The notes under the pieces were generated by a model. The model saw only the letters and a list, made by a program, of their open reading frames with translations. It ran no database searches and was not told the origin of the DNA. 64,000 bases of DNA from Allostella vacuolata (GTDB taxonomy: Bacteria > Pseudomonadota > Alphaproteobacteria > ATCC43930 > Allostellaceae), in assembly GCA_006739055.1 (NCBI GenBank), contig AP019702.1, positions 4,365,388-4,429,387 of the forward strand, in the 5' to 3' direction. Shown here one piece after another: positions 43,601 to 51,284 of the stretch. Position numbers and translations under genes: made by a program. How positions within the stretch are numbered: the stretch's first letter is position 1; every line of letters starts with the position of its first letter.

Positions 43601-45272
43601 AGCCGTCCTCGGCCGCCCGCCCCAGGTCGCGGCGGAAGTCGGCCGTGGCCGACGTGAGGCCGGTGCCGACGGCCGTGGCCAGGCGCTCGCCCGCGCCGCC
43701 GACGTCGCTGGTGCGGATGATGTCGAGCGCGTCGCCGGCCTCCTGCGCGGCCGTGGCCAGGTCGCGGGCCTGGACCTGGAGGTCGGGCAGCGCGCCCGAG
43801 CGGGAGACGCCGGCCAGCGCCTGGCTGGCCCGGGTGGCGGCGGTGCCCAGCTCCTCGACGCTCTCGGTCAGCTCCAGTACGTCGTCGCCGGCGTCGCCGC
43901 GGATCTCGCCCTGGCCCTGGTTGCTGCCGCCCGACAGCAGCTCGTCCAGCTTGACCCCCGCCTGCGCCGCCCGGTTGCGCAGCGCCTCGACCCGGACCTC
44001 GATCCCGCGCAGGGCGGACTCGAGGCGGCCGGTGTCCTCGCCCTTTTCCTTGGCCGCGTTGAGCTTTTCCAGGACGGTCGCCTGGGTTTCGAGGAGCCTG
44101 GTGTACTCGCCCGTCAGCTCGTTGCGGCGCTTGAGCTGGCCCTCGCTCTGCGCCTGGCCCGGCGCCTGGGCGGCGCGGCCCTCGAGCCAGCGGGCCGCCC
44201 GCTCGGCCGCGTCGGCGGCGGTGTTGAGGACGCCGGCCCAGGCCCGCGAGACGCCCAGGATCTTGTCGAGCGCGGCGCCCATCCGGGTCCAGCTGTTCTC
44301 GAGCCGGGCCTGGCCGCGTTCGATGCCGTCCGGCATCTCGGCAAACTTGGCGTTGATCTCGGTCGCGCCGGCGAGGATGCCCTTCAGCACCCGCTCGGAG
44401 ACGAGCCTGCCCTCCTCCCCCAGCTTCTTCAGCTCGCCGGTGCCGACCCCGAATTCGGCGGCGATCGCCTTGGCCAGGACCCGGTTGTTTTCGAGGATCG
44501 AGCGCAGCTCGTCGCCGTTGAGGCGCCCGGCGGCCAGGCCCTGCGAGAGCTGGGTGACGATCGACTGCGATTCGCTGAGTGATGCGCCGGCGACGACGAA
44601 CGACTTTTGAACAGTGTCGATAAACTTCAGGACATCGGCCTGCGTCGCACCGATCTTCCGCAGCTCCTCGTTGTTGCGGGAAAAGAGCGTAACCGCGTCG
44701 GCCATCTTGACGCCGGCCGACTGCGCCTGGTTGTAGACATCGCGCAGCAGGTCGCGGGCGGTCTGGATGCCGCCGGTCTCAATCTTGAACTTGGCCTCGT
44801 AGCGGGCCATCGTCTCGCCCGCCAGGCCGACCTCGCGGACGAAATCCTTGACCTTGTCGACGGCAAACGCCGCCGAGACGGCGATGCCGAGGGTGCCGAG
44901 CGCGCTCTTCGCCGTGTCGACCGCCCGGCCGATGCCGGACGTCTCGGTGCCGAATTGCTTCGCCGCCGACGCACCCTCAGTGTAGCGCTTGCGCGACAGA
45001 TCCAGCAGCTCGTTGTGCCGCTCGAGGCTGATCTTGCCTTTATCGAGCAACTGGGCGAGCGCGTCGGTGTCCCGGCCGAATTGCTTGGCCCCACGGGCCG
45101 CCGCGTCGAGGCGGTTCTCGATCCGGTCGAGCTGGCGCGCGGAGGGGTCGGCCGCGCTGTCGATCTTGCGGAAGACCTCGGCGAAGTCCCCTTCGACGCC
45201 CTTGAGGGCGGCGCGGAGCTTGTCCGTCTCGTCGAGCGAGAGACGGATGGCGAGCGAGCGGGCGGCGGGCAT
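40608..45272 (-). CDS. Tail tape measure protein
   Basis: 1,554 residues. The N-terminal part carries the conserved tape-measure domain (VKDFVREVGLAGETMARYEA, then LSQGLAAGRLNGDELRSILE and ILENNRVLAKAIAAEFGV), followed by long helical, Ala/Arg-rich sequence, hydrophobic segments around residues 670-700 and, near residue 1320, a low-complexity collagen-like run of GTGGDGGTPG units. The tape measure sets tail length and may help pass DNA through the host membrane. At roughly 1.5 angstrom per residue a tail of about 230 nm is expected. It follows directly after the upstream tail gene. Confidence 0.9.
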   Translation of the reverse strand: MPAARSLAIRLSLDETDKLRAALKGVEGDFAEVFRKIDSAADPSARQLDRIENRLDAAARGAKQFGRDTDALAQLLDKGKISLERHNELLDLSRKRYTEGASAAKQFGTETSGIGRAVDTAKSALGTLGIAVSAAFAVDKVKDFVREVGLAGETMARYEAKFKIETGGIQTARDLLRDVYNQAQSAGVKMADAVTLFSRNNEELRKIGATQADVLKFIDTVQKSFVVAGASLSESQSIVTQLSQGLAAGRLNGDELRSILENNRVLAKAIAAEFGVGTGELKKLGEEGRLVSERVLKGILAGATEINAKFAEMPDGIERGQARLENSWTRMGAALDKILGVSRAWAGVLNTAADAAERAARWLEGRAAQAPGQAQSEGQLKRRNELTGEYTRLLETQATVLEKLNAAKEKGEDTGRLESALRGIEVRVEALRNRAAQAGVKLDELLSGGSNQGQGEIRGDAGDDVLELTESVEELGTAATRASQALAGVSRSGALPDLQVQARDLATAAQEAGDALDIIRTSDVGGAGERLATAVGTGLTSATADFRRDLGRAAEDGSKDLERFFERSFDRLGDVFRVALFEGLGQADFGGALKGLAGDAVGGAIQAAVIRPLVGEAGSLLSGILGNGSSLLGSAGGALGLPTIGNALSYLTGSGAFASGFTGPLTAAQSATAAAGTLGSLGSIALPIAGIALPLLLGGLFNQKPSNKGAESSFRLDDGFTNFFEGTKHPDRIAAMDAVAADLQTALARASRAYGVGFDPAAVVGSTVGNKEGSRLFYDPGQGIENRLWVDAGEDAAGMQAAAERVVVEAIKGGFAAAATSPDASQSARDVAIAMLGSKAESFAQLDADRSFAAAVDGLAELGRMADPVAVRMRAAADAGRQLGEGWTAQVRDFQDRMAALGLGTEQAADGTTRADDALRGFVRSILGVDAPVDAVAEATRTAEAAMEAFRPTIEAVAGSAEEAAQMMAAASAKITASARQAAIAVEMQSADSYNRAIYGSGYQPPADSFLYGLVGSRYEIPSGGGAFSGLVNAIEGARGGSKSALDDVYARALANQRSGVFSTDERLAVESFAAELFSRWQTRQAAEPSPESLPGDGSSDAAAVTELARALQSEITSLQLLERGHQDAATAAERLAQTLGQTAGGLRQFREGLLTGSTSPLSPEAQLAEARRQEAAALARVLAAGDDAPEAARELQQAAARVQELARTVFGSSSQSVAIFTRSIEGLTAGETRTRSIESQQLDAAEAANALLGGVREDLARLADELRRIQGGGTPGAGTPGTGGDGGTPGTGGGGTPGTGGDGGGAPPIPAPGGQYAFGFTGLGRGANETAQQFLLRMFPQQAASLMADGSITEREGYDWAQAAHASGLGLTNAAYFSAARDAGYLGVFSQGGHTAFLSPGGTPVLPRWYKFIDELRERAEVPYGHFGIAYAGGGLAPHVPGLTTPGRDSLPAWLTPGERVLTVEQTRWFDSLVARTGNDEGAGGGTVRSLDAWRAERARADAAARQDAARLEARVAQLEAQLSLAVAALNGIRSDLRIVIADGRTVGGTRSR

Positions 45273-45893
45273 CTATCCGCCGAGCTGCTGGGCGAGGTCG
45301 CGGTAGAGGCCGTCGATCGCGCGCTGGGCCGGGCCCTGCCAGTCGATCGACGAGGTGAGGCGGACCTGCTTGACCAGGAGGAACAGCGGCTCGACACCGC
45401 CGCCCTTGCGGCGCAGGCCGATCACGACGCGGTCCGGCCGGCCGCGGACCGGCAGGCGCACCATGCCGGGCTGGCCGATGATCCGCGTGAGCTGCGACCA
45501 TTTCCGGGCGAGGCCGCCGCCCCAGCGGTCGCCCACGTCCAGGCCCCGGGCGCGGGCGCCGGGCAGCGGCAGGACGAGCCAGCGGCCGCGCGCCGAGGTG
45601 ACGGTGCGCGGCTGCGAGTGCGCCTCGTGGACCCGGACCGCCTTGGAGAAGACCCAGCCCGTCGCCCCGGCCGACTTCCGCCGGCTCGGGTAGACGTTGA
45701 CCTGGACCGCCCGTTCCAGCCGGTCGTTCTTCCGGGTCAACCCGGCCGCGCGGACCCCCTTGCGCAGGTCCTCGGTCAACCGCTGCGACGCCCGCTCGAC
45801 GGCGCCATGGGCGATGCCGGCGATGTCCGTGGAGACACCGCGGACGACGGCCGCGATCTCGGCCGGGAGGGGCACGCGCACGCTGACTTTCAT
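45273..45893 (-). CDS. Tail morphogenesis protein (DUF6441-like)
   Basis: 206 residues; begins KVSVRVPLPAEIAAVVRGVS and contains RKSAGATGWVFSKAVRVHEA, ARKWSQLTRIIGQPGMVRLP and EPLFLLVKQVRLTSSIDWQG. These features match a family of proteins located just before the tape measure gene in alphaproteobacterial prophages. Function is uncertain; a tail completion or chaperone role is inferred from position. Its ATG overlaps the preceding stop by 4 bp. Confidence 0.65.
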   Translation of the reverse strand: MKVSVRVPLPAEIAAVVRGVSTDIAGIAHGAVERASQRLTEDLRKGVRAAGLTRKNDRLERAVQVNVYPSRRKSAGATGWVFSKAVRVHEAHSQPRTVTSARGRWLVLPLPGARARGLDVGDRWGGGLARKWSQLTRIIGQPGMVRLPVRGRPDRVVIGLRRKGGGVEPLFLLVKQVRLTSSIDWQGPAQRAIDGLYRDLAQQLGG

Positions 45894-46261
45894 TCGTCCC
45901 CTCCCTTCCGTTCCTTGCGGATGGCCGCCTCGGCGGCCGACATGGCTTCCAGCGCGTCGAGCATGATCGCGGCCTGGTCCTGCACGCCGCCCGCGTCCGG
46001 CAGGTGCCCCGCGCCCTGGCCGAACGGCCCCGCCACCTGGCGCCAGAGGCGCCAGACGCTGAGCATTTCCCGGTGATCCTCGGTGATCCGGCGGCGCGGG
46101 TTGGTCCGGTAGACCTGGCCCAGCACCGTCCAGCTTTCGCCCTCGTCGCCCGCCTCGAAAGCGTCCTCGTCGAAATCGAGCGGGTGCAGCGCGACGGCGA
46201 CGGCGAGCGTCAGTCCCGGTCGACGTCCGCCGGCAGCTGCATCAGCCGGTTGACGATCCAC
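45890..46261 (-). CDS. Second tail-assembly chaperone frame (T-like, DUF1799 type), possibly made by frameshifting
   Basis: The frame from a GTG at 46261 gives 123 residues. The conserved part starts after residue 25 (LHPLDFDEDAFEAGDEGESW) and includes SVWRLWRQVAGPFGQGAGHL, a DUF1799-like pattern. It overlaps the previous gene by 52 bp and is in its -1 frame, the same relation as lambda G and T. The product may therefore be a fusion made by a -1 shift rather than a separately started protein. No canonical heptamer is evident in the overlap. Confidence 0.6.
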   Translation of the reverse strand: MDRQPADAAAGGRRPGLTLAVAVALHPLDFDEDAFEAGDEGESWTVLGQVYRTNPRRRITEDHREMLSVWRLWRQVAGPFGQGAGHLPDAGGVQDQAAIMLDALEAMSAAEAAIRKERKGGDE

Positions 46262-46959
46262 ATGCCGAGCGGCTGCAGGTCGCCGCGGGCCTCGATCCGG
46301 TCGAGGATCGCATCGGCGACGCGGCCATCCTCGCCGCGCGGGTAGGTCTCCGCCGGGCGGCCCGGCCGGGTCTCGCCGCGGACGAAGGCGGCGGCGATCA
46401 TGGCCGGCACCATGTCCAGATAGTATTCGCGGTCAGCCAGCAGGGTCGCGTAGCGCGGAAACGCGCGCCGCATCCGCGCGTGCAGCTCGCCATAGCTCTC
46501 GGCCGCATCGGCCGGGATCACCTCGCCGGCGACGAGCGCCGTCTCGACCGCGTCGATCGCGGCCAGCAGCCGATCCTGCAGCTCGCCCGGCTCGATCCCC
46601 TCCTCGACCCCGGCCCGCAGGGTCGCCCGCAGGGTGGTGTCGTCGGGGTAGGTGCAGCCGGCCGCGTTGACCTCGCGCCGGACCCGGGCGCGCTCGGCCC
46701 GGGTCGGGACGGCGACCGAGTAGACGACACGGTCGACCGTCCGCGCGACCTGGCCCTCGGCGGCCGCGACCGCCGCCTCGGACGCGGCCAGGAGGGCGGC
46801 GCGCGCCTGGTCCTCGGTCGAGCCCGGCTCGACCGGCGACAGGGCCGCCAGGCGCGCCTGCAGCGCCTCGCACTCGGTCCGCACCTGGCGCAGCACCTCC
46901 TCCGCCTCGAGGCGGGCGGACCATTGGACAGGGTGGCGGGGGGAGACGGGGACGGTCAT
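46210..46959 (-). CDS. Tail-assembly chaperone (G-like)
   Basis: 249 residues, mostly helical and acidic (QWSARLEAEEVLRQVRTECE at the start; RRAFPRYATLLADREYYLDM near the end). Position between the tail tube and tape measure genes and the overlap with a DUF1799-like frame in the -1 frame identify it as the likely G-type chaperone, which coats the tape measure during tail assembly. It starts 10 bp after the tail tube stop. Family membership rests largely on context. Confidence 0.6.
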   Translation of the reverse strand: MTVPVSPRHPVQWSARLEAEEVLRQVRTECEALQARLAALSPVEPGSTEDQARAALLAASEAAVAAAEGQVARTVDRVVYSVAVPTRAERARVRREVNAAGCTYPDDTTLRATLRAGVEEGIEPGELQDRLLAAIDAVETALVAGEVIPADAAESYGELHARMRRAFPRYATLLADREYYLDMVPAMIAAAFVRGETRPGRPAETYPRGEDGRVADAILDRIEARGDLQPLGMWIVNRLMQLPADVDRD

Positions 46960-46969
46960 CGGGCGATCC

Positions 46970-48148
46970 TCAGTAGATGCACATCCAGACTTCGCCATCC
47001 TCAGCGACCGACCGGAACGGGATCTGCTCGGTGGCGAACCCGCGGGTCTCGCCGGGGGTATTGCCGGTGTAGCGGAGGGCCGGAAAATAGAGAGACACCC
47101 GCTTGCCGGCCGCCGGCCCCCAGTTGAGCCACAGCGCGCGGGAGGTGGACCCCAGCCAGTCGGAAAACGCATCCCGCGCGCTGTTGAGGGTCAGGTTCGG
47201 GGTGATCGAGCCGGTCGAGACGCGGTTGAGGATGTCGGCCGGGCCGTAGCCGTAGGCGGCTTCGGGGTCGTCGAACTGCTGCACGTCGCCGGCCAGGTCG
47301 AACGAGAACTCGGCGAACTTGACCTTGGCACCGCCGAGATAGGCCTGGGCGGCCAGGAACGGCCCCGGCTCCGACGACTGGTAGGTGGGCGCCGAAGGCT
47401 TGGAGACGTCGTCCGGGGCGGCCGGCAGGTTGCCGGTCATCGTGAAATCGATCGTCGCCAGCCCGCGCGGCGGGATGCCGAGGCGGAAGGTGCCCATGCC
47501 GTCCATCAGGCGGCGGCGGCGGGAGGCGTTGCCGCCGACCGAGCTGTGCTGCCAGGTGGCGATCGACACCCGCTCCAGCCCGACCGAGACCGGGCGATAG
47601 GCCGCGTTGGCGTGGACCGAGAAGGTGGTCGTCTCATCCGGGGTGACCGTCCAGGCCGGGTAGACGGTCGCCACCTTGGTCGAGCCGACATAGCCGGCGA
47701 TCACGCGCGTCTGGCCCGGGCCGGTGCCCCCGGTGGTCGAGATCAGCATGCCCTTGTATGCCTCGTCGACGGCCGAGGCGCCGGCATGCAGGGTGATGGT
47801 CGAGGCCGCACCCGCCTGGGCGGTGTCGCTGACCGCGGCCGCCGTCAGCGTCTCCGACAGGCCGCAGGCGCGAATGAGCTTGCCGAAATCCGGCGCGGTG
47901 CCGGCCGTTCCCGACCCCTTGAGGAAACAGGGCAGCGTGAAACCGACATTGCCGCCGCCGGTGATCGGCGCCGACTGGGTCAGCGACGCCTGCAGGTAGT
48001 CCGTGTCGATACTGTCGAAATTCGGGCTGTAGCCCATCGACGTGCGGACCTTGATCGCGTCGGCGGCCGCGTCGGGCGCCTCCTCGACGCCCGGGTCGGG
48101 CTGCATCTCGACCGCGAGCTGGCCGTTGCGGATGCGATAGTCGGACAT
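46970..48148 (-). CDS. Phage tail tube protein
   Basis: 392 residues, rich in beta structure with alternating Thr, Gly and Val (SDYRIRNGQLAVEMQPDPGV; YLQASLTQSAPITGGGNVGF; PPRGLATIDFTMTGNLPAAP). The layout matches long tail tube proteins of siphovirus-like prophages. It should polymerise into the non-contractile tube. It is the largest tail gene before the tape measure and is longer than the lambda V protein (246), probably through an additional surface domain. Confidence 0.8.
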   Translation of the reverse strand: MSDYRIRNGQLAVEMQPDPGVEEAPDAAADAIKVRTSMGYSPNFDSIDTDYLQASLTQSAPITGGGNVGFTLPCFLKGSGTAGTAPDFGKLIRACGLSETLTAAAVSDTAQAGAASTITLHAGASAVDEAYKGMLISTTGGTGPGQTRVIAGYVGSTKVATVYPAWTVTPDETTTFSVHANAAYRPVSVGLERVSIATWQHSSVGGNASRRRRLMDGMGTFRLGIPPRGLATIDFTMTGNLPAAPDDVSKPSAPTYQSSEPGPFLAAQAYLGGAKVKFAEFSFDLAGDVQQFDDPEAAYGYGPADILNRVSTGSITPNLTLNSARDAFSDWLGSTSRALWLNWGPAAGKRVSLYFPALRYTGNTPGETRGFATEQIPFRSVAEDGEVWMCIY

Positions 48149-48154
48149 CGGCGC

Positions 48155-48319
48155 TTACTCCTTCTCGGCCGCGGCCGCCGGGCGGCGGCGCGGCGGCTGT
48201 GCGGGGGCCGGCGGCGCCGGCGGCGTGACGGGCGGAGCCGCGGTGCCGGCCAGCGCCAGCGCCTCCAGCTCGGCCAGGGTGCGCGACCCGCCGACGGCGG
48301 GGATCACAGGGGCAGGCAT
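48155..48319 (-). CDS. Small Ala/Pro-rich phage protein
   Basis: 54 residues from the ATG at 48319, with GGAGG just upstream, a strong ribosome site that supports translation. The product (SRTLAELEALALAGTAAPPV, then proline-rich with a basic end) is low-complexity. Small genes of this type occur between tail completion and tube genes; role unknown. Confidence 0.55.
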   Translation of the reverse strand: MPAPVIPAVGGSRTLAELEALALAGTAAPPVTPPAPPAPAQPPRRRPAAAAEKE

Positions 48320-48327
48320 CGGGCCTC

Positions 48328-48819
48328 CTAGACGTGGGTGGCGAAGGTGTAGGGGTCGCCCTCTTCGGTCGCGTAATCGACCTCCCAGGGGGTCGCGAAC
48401 GCCTTGGCGGGGTCGGCGCAATCGATCAGGAGCGGGAACGCCTCGGCCTCGGCAGCGGGCCGGAGGTCGCGCGCCAGGCCGCCCAGCGTGACGTCGGCGC
48501 GGAGTGCGGCCTGCGCCCGGGCGCGCAGATCGTTGGCCGCGGCCGCGGCCGCCTTGGCCCGGGCGGCGTCGTTGGCGCCCGTGGCGCCGCGGACATAGCC
48601 GGCGACGGCGAGCGTCAGCGTCCAGCCATCCTCGCCGGTCAGGTCGCCCTGCAGGACCTCGCCCAGCTCGGTCACGACCAGCCGCGGCATGTCTTTGGTC
48701 TCAACCGGCTCCTCGCGGTCGCGCTCGACCGTGAGGCCGGGGACGGACGTGGCGATCGCCGCCAGGCGCGTCTCGATCGCCAGCAGGATGCGCTCGCGGC
48801 AGGCGACGGGCGGCGGCAT
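48328..48819 (-). CDS. Tail completion / minor tail protein (U-like)
   Basis: 163 residues: RERILLAIETRLAAIATSVP, then VERDREEPVETKDMPRLVVT and EDGWTLTLAVAGYVRGATGA. This helix-plus-beta layout matches the small tail-terminator proteins that cap siphovirus tails. Its ATG overlaps the upstream stop (TGATG). Assignment is from shape and position. Confidence 0.6.
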   Translation of the reverse strand: MPPPVACRERILLAIETRLAAIATSVPGLTVERDREEPVETKDMPRLVVTELGEVLQGDLTGEDGWTLTLAVAGYVRGATGANDAARAKAAAAAANDLRARAQAALRADVTLGGLARDLRPAAEAEAFPLLIDCADPAKAFATPWEVDYATEEGDPYTFATHV

Positions 48820-49184
48820 CAGGGCACCGCCGCCGGCGCGCCCAGGCCCAGCAGCCAGATCTCGCCATCCTCGGCCAGCTGGGCGCGGCGGACCGGGTAG
48901 ACCAGGTCATCCATCGTCAGCGTCCCGCCGCTCTCCGCCAGGGCCACCTGGTCGCGGAGGATCGAGACGACCCAGGCCAGCACCTGGGCGCCCGACGACA
49001 GCCGGGCGCCGGCGAACAGGTCCGCGTCGCCGGCGAGCGGCCGCCAGCCCATTTCCTCCGGCTTCCAGCGCAGCAGCTCGACCGGGGTCGCGGGGGTGCC
49101 GGCCGGCGGGGTGTAGCTGCCTTCGGCCCCGAATTCGGAGGGGTCGAAGAACGCCGCCCGGTCGGCCGCGGATTCGACCGGCAT
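48819..49184 (-). CDS. Head-tail joining protein candidate
   Basis: 121 residues. Contains ADRAAFFDPSEFGAEGSYTP, LLRWKPEEMGWRPLAGDADL and MDDLVYPVRRAQLAEDGEIW. The start and end resemble head-tail joining proteins of the lambda FII type, which lie between capsid and tail genes. It overlaps both neighbours by one base. Confidence 0.6.
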   Translation of the reverse strand: MPVESAADRAAFFDPSEFGAEGSYTPPAGTPATPVELLRWKPEEMGWRPLAGDADLFAGARLSSGAQVLAWVVSILRDQVALAESGGTLTMDDLVYPVRRAQLAEDGEIWLLGLGAPAAVP

Positions 49185-49576
49185 CAGGCGCCGGCCTGGC
49201 TGTCGGCGCCGGGGGGCTGGCCCTCGCCGGCCGGCTGGCCCTCGCCGCCGTCATCCGGGGGTGGCGGAGGTGGGGGCGGCGGCGGCGGTGGCGGGGCCGC
49301 CGCCTTCTTCCGCCGCTTCTTCGGGGCTTCCTCCTCCTCCGGCTCGGTCGGCTCGACGGCCTCGGCCAGGACCTTCGGGATCTCGCCCTCCAGGCCCAGG
49401 ACTTCGCCCACTTTGAACTGCACCGGGCGGTTGAGGCGGAAGATGCCGGCGTCGAAGTCGACGTCGTCGAGTGCCGCGCGGAAGCGGTCGAGCTGCCGAC
49501 GCTCGGTCAGCCCGACCAGGTGGCCGGCGGCGAGGGCCAGGCCCGTCGCCGCCACCACGCGATAGGCGCGCATCAC
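49184..49576 (-). CDS. Phage hypothetical protein with polyproline tract
   Basis: 130 residues. The first half (RAYRVVAATGLALAAGHLVG, then EGEIPKVLAEAVEPTEPEEE) looks folded; the second half is disordered with a run of 13 prolines followed by Gly/Asp/Gln. It starts with GTG at 49576 or ATG at 49573, overlapping the capsid stop. It lies immediately after the capsid gene. No family recognised; a head completion role is possible. Confidence 0.55.
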   Translation of the reverse strand: MMRAYRVVAATGLALAAGHLVGLTERRQLDRFRAALDDVDFDAGIFRLNRPVQFKVGEVLGLEGEIPKVLAEAVEPTEPEEEEAPKKRRKKAAAPPPPPPPPPPPPPDDGGEGQPAGEGQPPGADSQAGA

Positions 49577-50520
49577 GCCTGGAACCCGACCTGGCAGGCG
49601 TGCTGCCAGTAGCCATAGGCCGCATTGGCGATCTTCTTCACGCCGTAGAGATGCCTGTTGTTCTTGACCTCCTCTTCCGACCCTTCGGCCAGCGCCTGCA
49701 GCGTCACGTCCTCCTCGTACTGGCGGATGAACGGCTTGACGTCGCCGTCGGCGCGGAAGAGCGCGAACTTGTCGGTCCAGGCGGCCAGGCGCGGGTTGAC
49801 CACCGGCGTGATCCGGAACTCCTTCTGGGCGACGATCACGTTGGTCTGGTTGCTGTCGATGACGGCGGAGCCGGTCGCCGCCAGGGCCGGCCCCATCATC
49901 GAGGGCGGCACCATGACGACGAAATCCTTCGCCATCTCGTTGAGCGGCTCGCCCACGTCATCCTTGAACGACAGCATCCGGGCGATGCCGGCGACGATCG
50001 CGTCCGCCATCGTCTTCGCCGTCGGCGCCGTCGCCGTGCCGCCGCCGCCGCCGTCCGAGATGTCCCAGGTGACGATGTTCGACTGGCTGCCGTTCGCCCC
50101 CTCGGCGTGGTCGGTGTCGAAGAAATACTGCCCGTCGTAGCAGAGGCCGGTGCCGCCATTGACGATCAGGGTCGAGATCAGGCCGGCATCGTGGCTGACC
50201 GTGCGCCCGGCCATCTCGCCGATGCGCAGCATCACCTGGCCGGTCTTGTCGCGGCGCAGGTCGTCGACCGAGACCACGGTCGTCGCCTCGAAGGTCTTGT
50301 TCGGGACCGTGAAGCCGTTCTCGCGGAAGCCCTTGGCCTCGCGCCCGCCGACCCATTCGCGCATCACCGGCGCCTGGCCCAGCCACTTGTACTCCTCCGA
50401 GCCCTGGTCGGACTGGAAGAGCATGGAAAGCGCGGTGATCCAGCTCATCCCCGTCGCCGCCTCGAGGCGGGCGTAGAACTCGCCGATGATCGCCCGCGAG
50501 GAAAGTCCTGCTGCACTCAT
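49573..50520 (-). CDS. Major capsid protein, Mu gpT-like
   Basis: 315 residues with the gpT-type HK97-fold signature: SSRAIIGEFYARLEAATGMS at the start, KWLGQAPVMREWVGGREAKG, a conserved KTFEATTVVSVDDLRRDKTG segment and DSNQTNVIVAQKEFRITPVV near the middle. It forms the icosahedral shell. There is no N-terminal delta domain, in agreement with a separate scaffold encoded by the protease gene upstream. It follows the decoration protein gene by 16 bp. Confidence 0.88.
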   Translation of the reverse strand: MSAAGLSSRAIIGEFYARLEAATGMSWITALSMLFQSDQGSEEYKWLGQAPVMREWVGGREAKGFRENGFTVPNKTFEATTVVSVDDLRRDKTGQVMLRIGEMAGRTVSHDAGLISTLIVNGGTGLCYDGQYFFDTDHAEGANGSQSNIVTWDISDGGGGGTATAPTAKTMADAIVAGIARMLSFKDDVGEPLNEMAKDFVVMVPPSMMGPALAATGSAVIDSNQTNVIVAQKEFRITPVVNPRLAAWTDKFALFRADGDVKPFIRQYEEDVTLQALAEGSEEEVKNNRHLYGVKKIANAAYGYWQHACQVGFQA

Positions 50521-50536
50521 GTCCTGGTCCCCCCGA

Positions 50537-50977
50537 TCAGCTGCCGGCGGCGATCGCCGTGGTCAGCGCCGTCAGCGCCAGGCCCGCGTCGTATTCGACG
50601 ACGCCGATCCCGGAGGAAACGAAGCGGACCACGGTGCCGATCGGCGAATTGGTGCTGGCCGTCATCGTGAAAGTGTCGTCGTCGGAGGCGTAGACGACCG
50701 CCCCGACGCTCGTGATCGCGATCCCCGCGACAGGCAGCACAGCGCGCCCGTGATGCCGCACGCGTACCGACCGGGCGCCTGCCAGGCCGGCGGCGTTGTC
50801 GGCCCGAGTGATCGCAAAGCCCCGAAACGGGTCGCCGGCGACCAGCGGACGGGCATAGCCCGAGCCATTGTCGCCGACGGCCGCCCCCTCGTAGATGATG
50901 TCCGCCGCGATCACGGGCAGGTCGTTCTGGTCGCCCAGCTCCTCGTCCCGCGGCTTGTCGACTGCAAGCGTGGTCAT
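50537..50977 (-). CDS. Head decoration protein
   Basis: 146 residues, beta-rich, with AADIIYEGAAVGDNGSGYAR and PFRGFAITRADNAAGLAGAR, the pattern of phage cement proteins that trim the capsid surface and stabilise it after DNA filling. It precedes the major capsid gene, as in many Mu-like and lambda-like head clusters. A strong hairpin lies just upstream (50999-51022). Confidence 0.75.
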   Translation of the reverse strand: MTTLAVDKPRDEELGDQNDLPVIAADIIYEGAAVGDNGSGYARPLVAGDPFRGFAITRADNAAGLAGARSVRVRHHGRAVLPVAGIAITSVGAVVYASDDDTFTMTASTNSPIGTVVRFVSSGIGVVEYDAGLALTALTTAIAAGS

Positions 50978-50998
50978 AAGTCGTCGCCTCCAAACGCA

Positions 50999-51022
50999 AA
51001 GGGCGGCCCGGAGGCCGCCCTT
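50999..51022 (-). terminator. Strong hairpin between the Acb2-like and decoration genes
   Basis: A perfect 9-bp stem AAGGGCGGC/GCCGCCCTT with a CCGGAG loop. On the minus strand it is followed only by TTTGCG, so termination would be partial. It may lower transcription into, or protect the mRNA end of, the capsid genes. Its loop is the same as that of the terminator at 30993-31018. Confidence 0.55.
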
Positions 51023-51045
51023 GCAGGGTCAGTGGTGGTGGATGG

Positions 51046-51273
51046 TCAGGCGGTGATGGACTTCACCGCCCACATGACCGCCTCTTCGACCTTCGTCTTC
51101 GCGAGCGACACTTCCCGCGAGGACCCGAGGGCGGCGATCCGGTCATGGAACGCGAGCCCCATGTCCTTGACCTCCTGCATCGCCGCCTTCTCGGCATCGG
51201 TCAGGACGCGATAGGCATGGCGCATCGTGTTGTTGACGGTGCGCGCGTCCGAATGGCTCTCGACGCTGCTCAT
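51046..51273 (-). CDS. Putative Acb2/Tad1-type cyclic-nucleotide sponge (anti-CBASS/anti-Thoeris)
   Basis: 75 residues: AYRVLTDAEKAAMQEVKDMG, SREVSLAKTKVEEAVMWAVK. The pattern (helical hairpin, ending EEAVMWAVKxxT) resembles the hairpin domain of small phage proteins of the Acb2/Tad1 group, which bind the cyclic oligonucleotide or cyclic-ADP-ribose signals of bacterial CBASS and Thoeris immunity and so block the effector. Its place in the head gene cluster agrees with known phages that carry acb2 near capsid genes. It starts 11 bp after the protease/scaffold gene and is followed by a hairpin. The resemblance is by eye and ligand specificity is unknown. Confidence 0.6.
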   Translation of the reverse strand: MSSVESHSDARTVNNTMRHAYRVLTDAEKAAMQEVKDMGLAFHDRIAALGSSREVSLAKTKVEEAVMWAVKSITA

Positions 51274-51284
51274 GGGACGTCCTT

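Noticed and set aside
46210-46261. Canonical slippery heptamer in the chaperone overlap
   Set aside because: No X XXY YYZ sequence in the correct frame was found.
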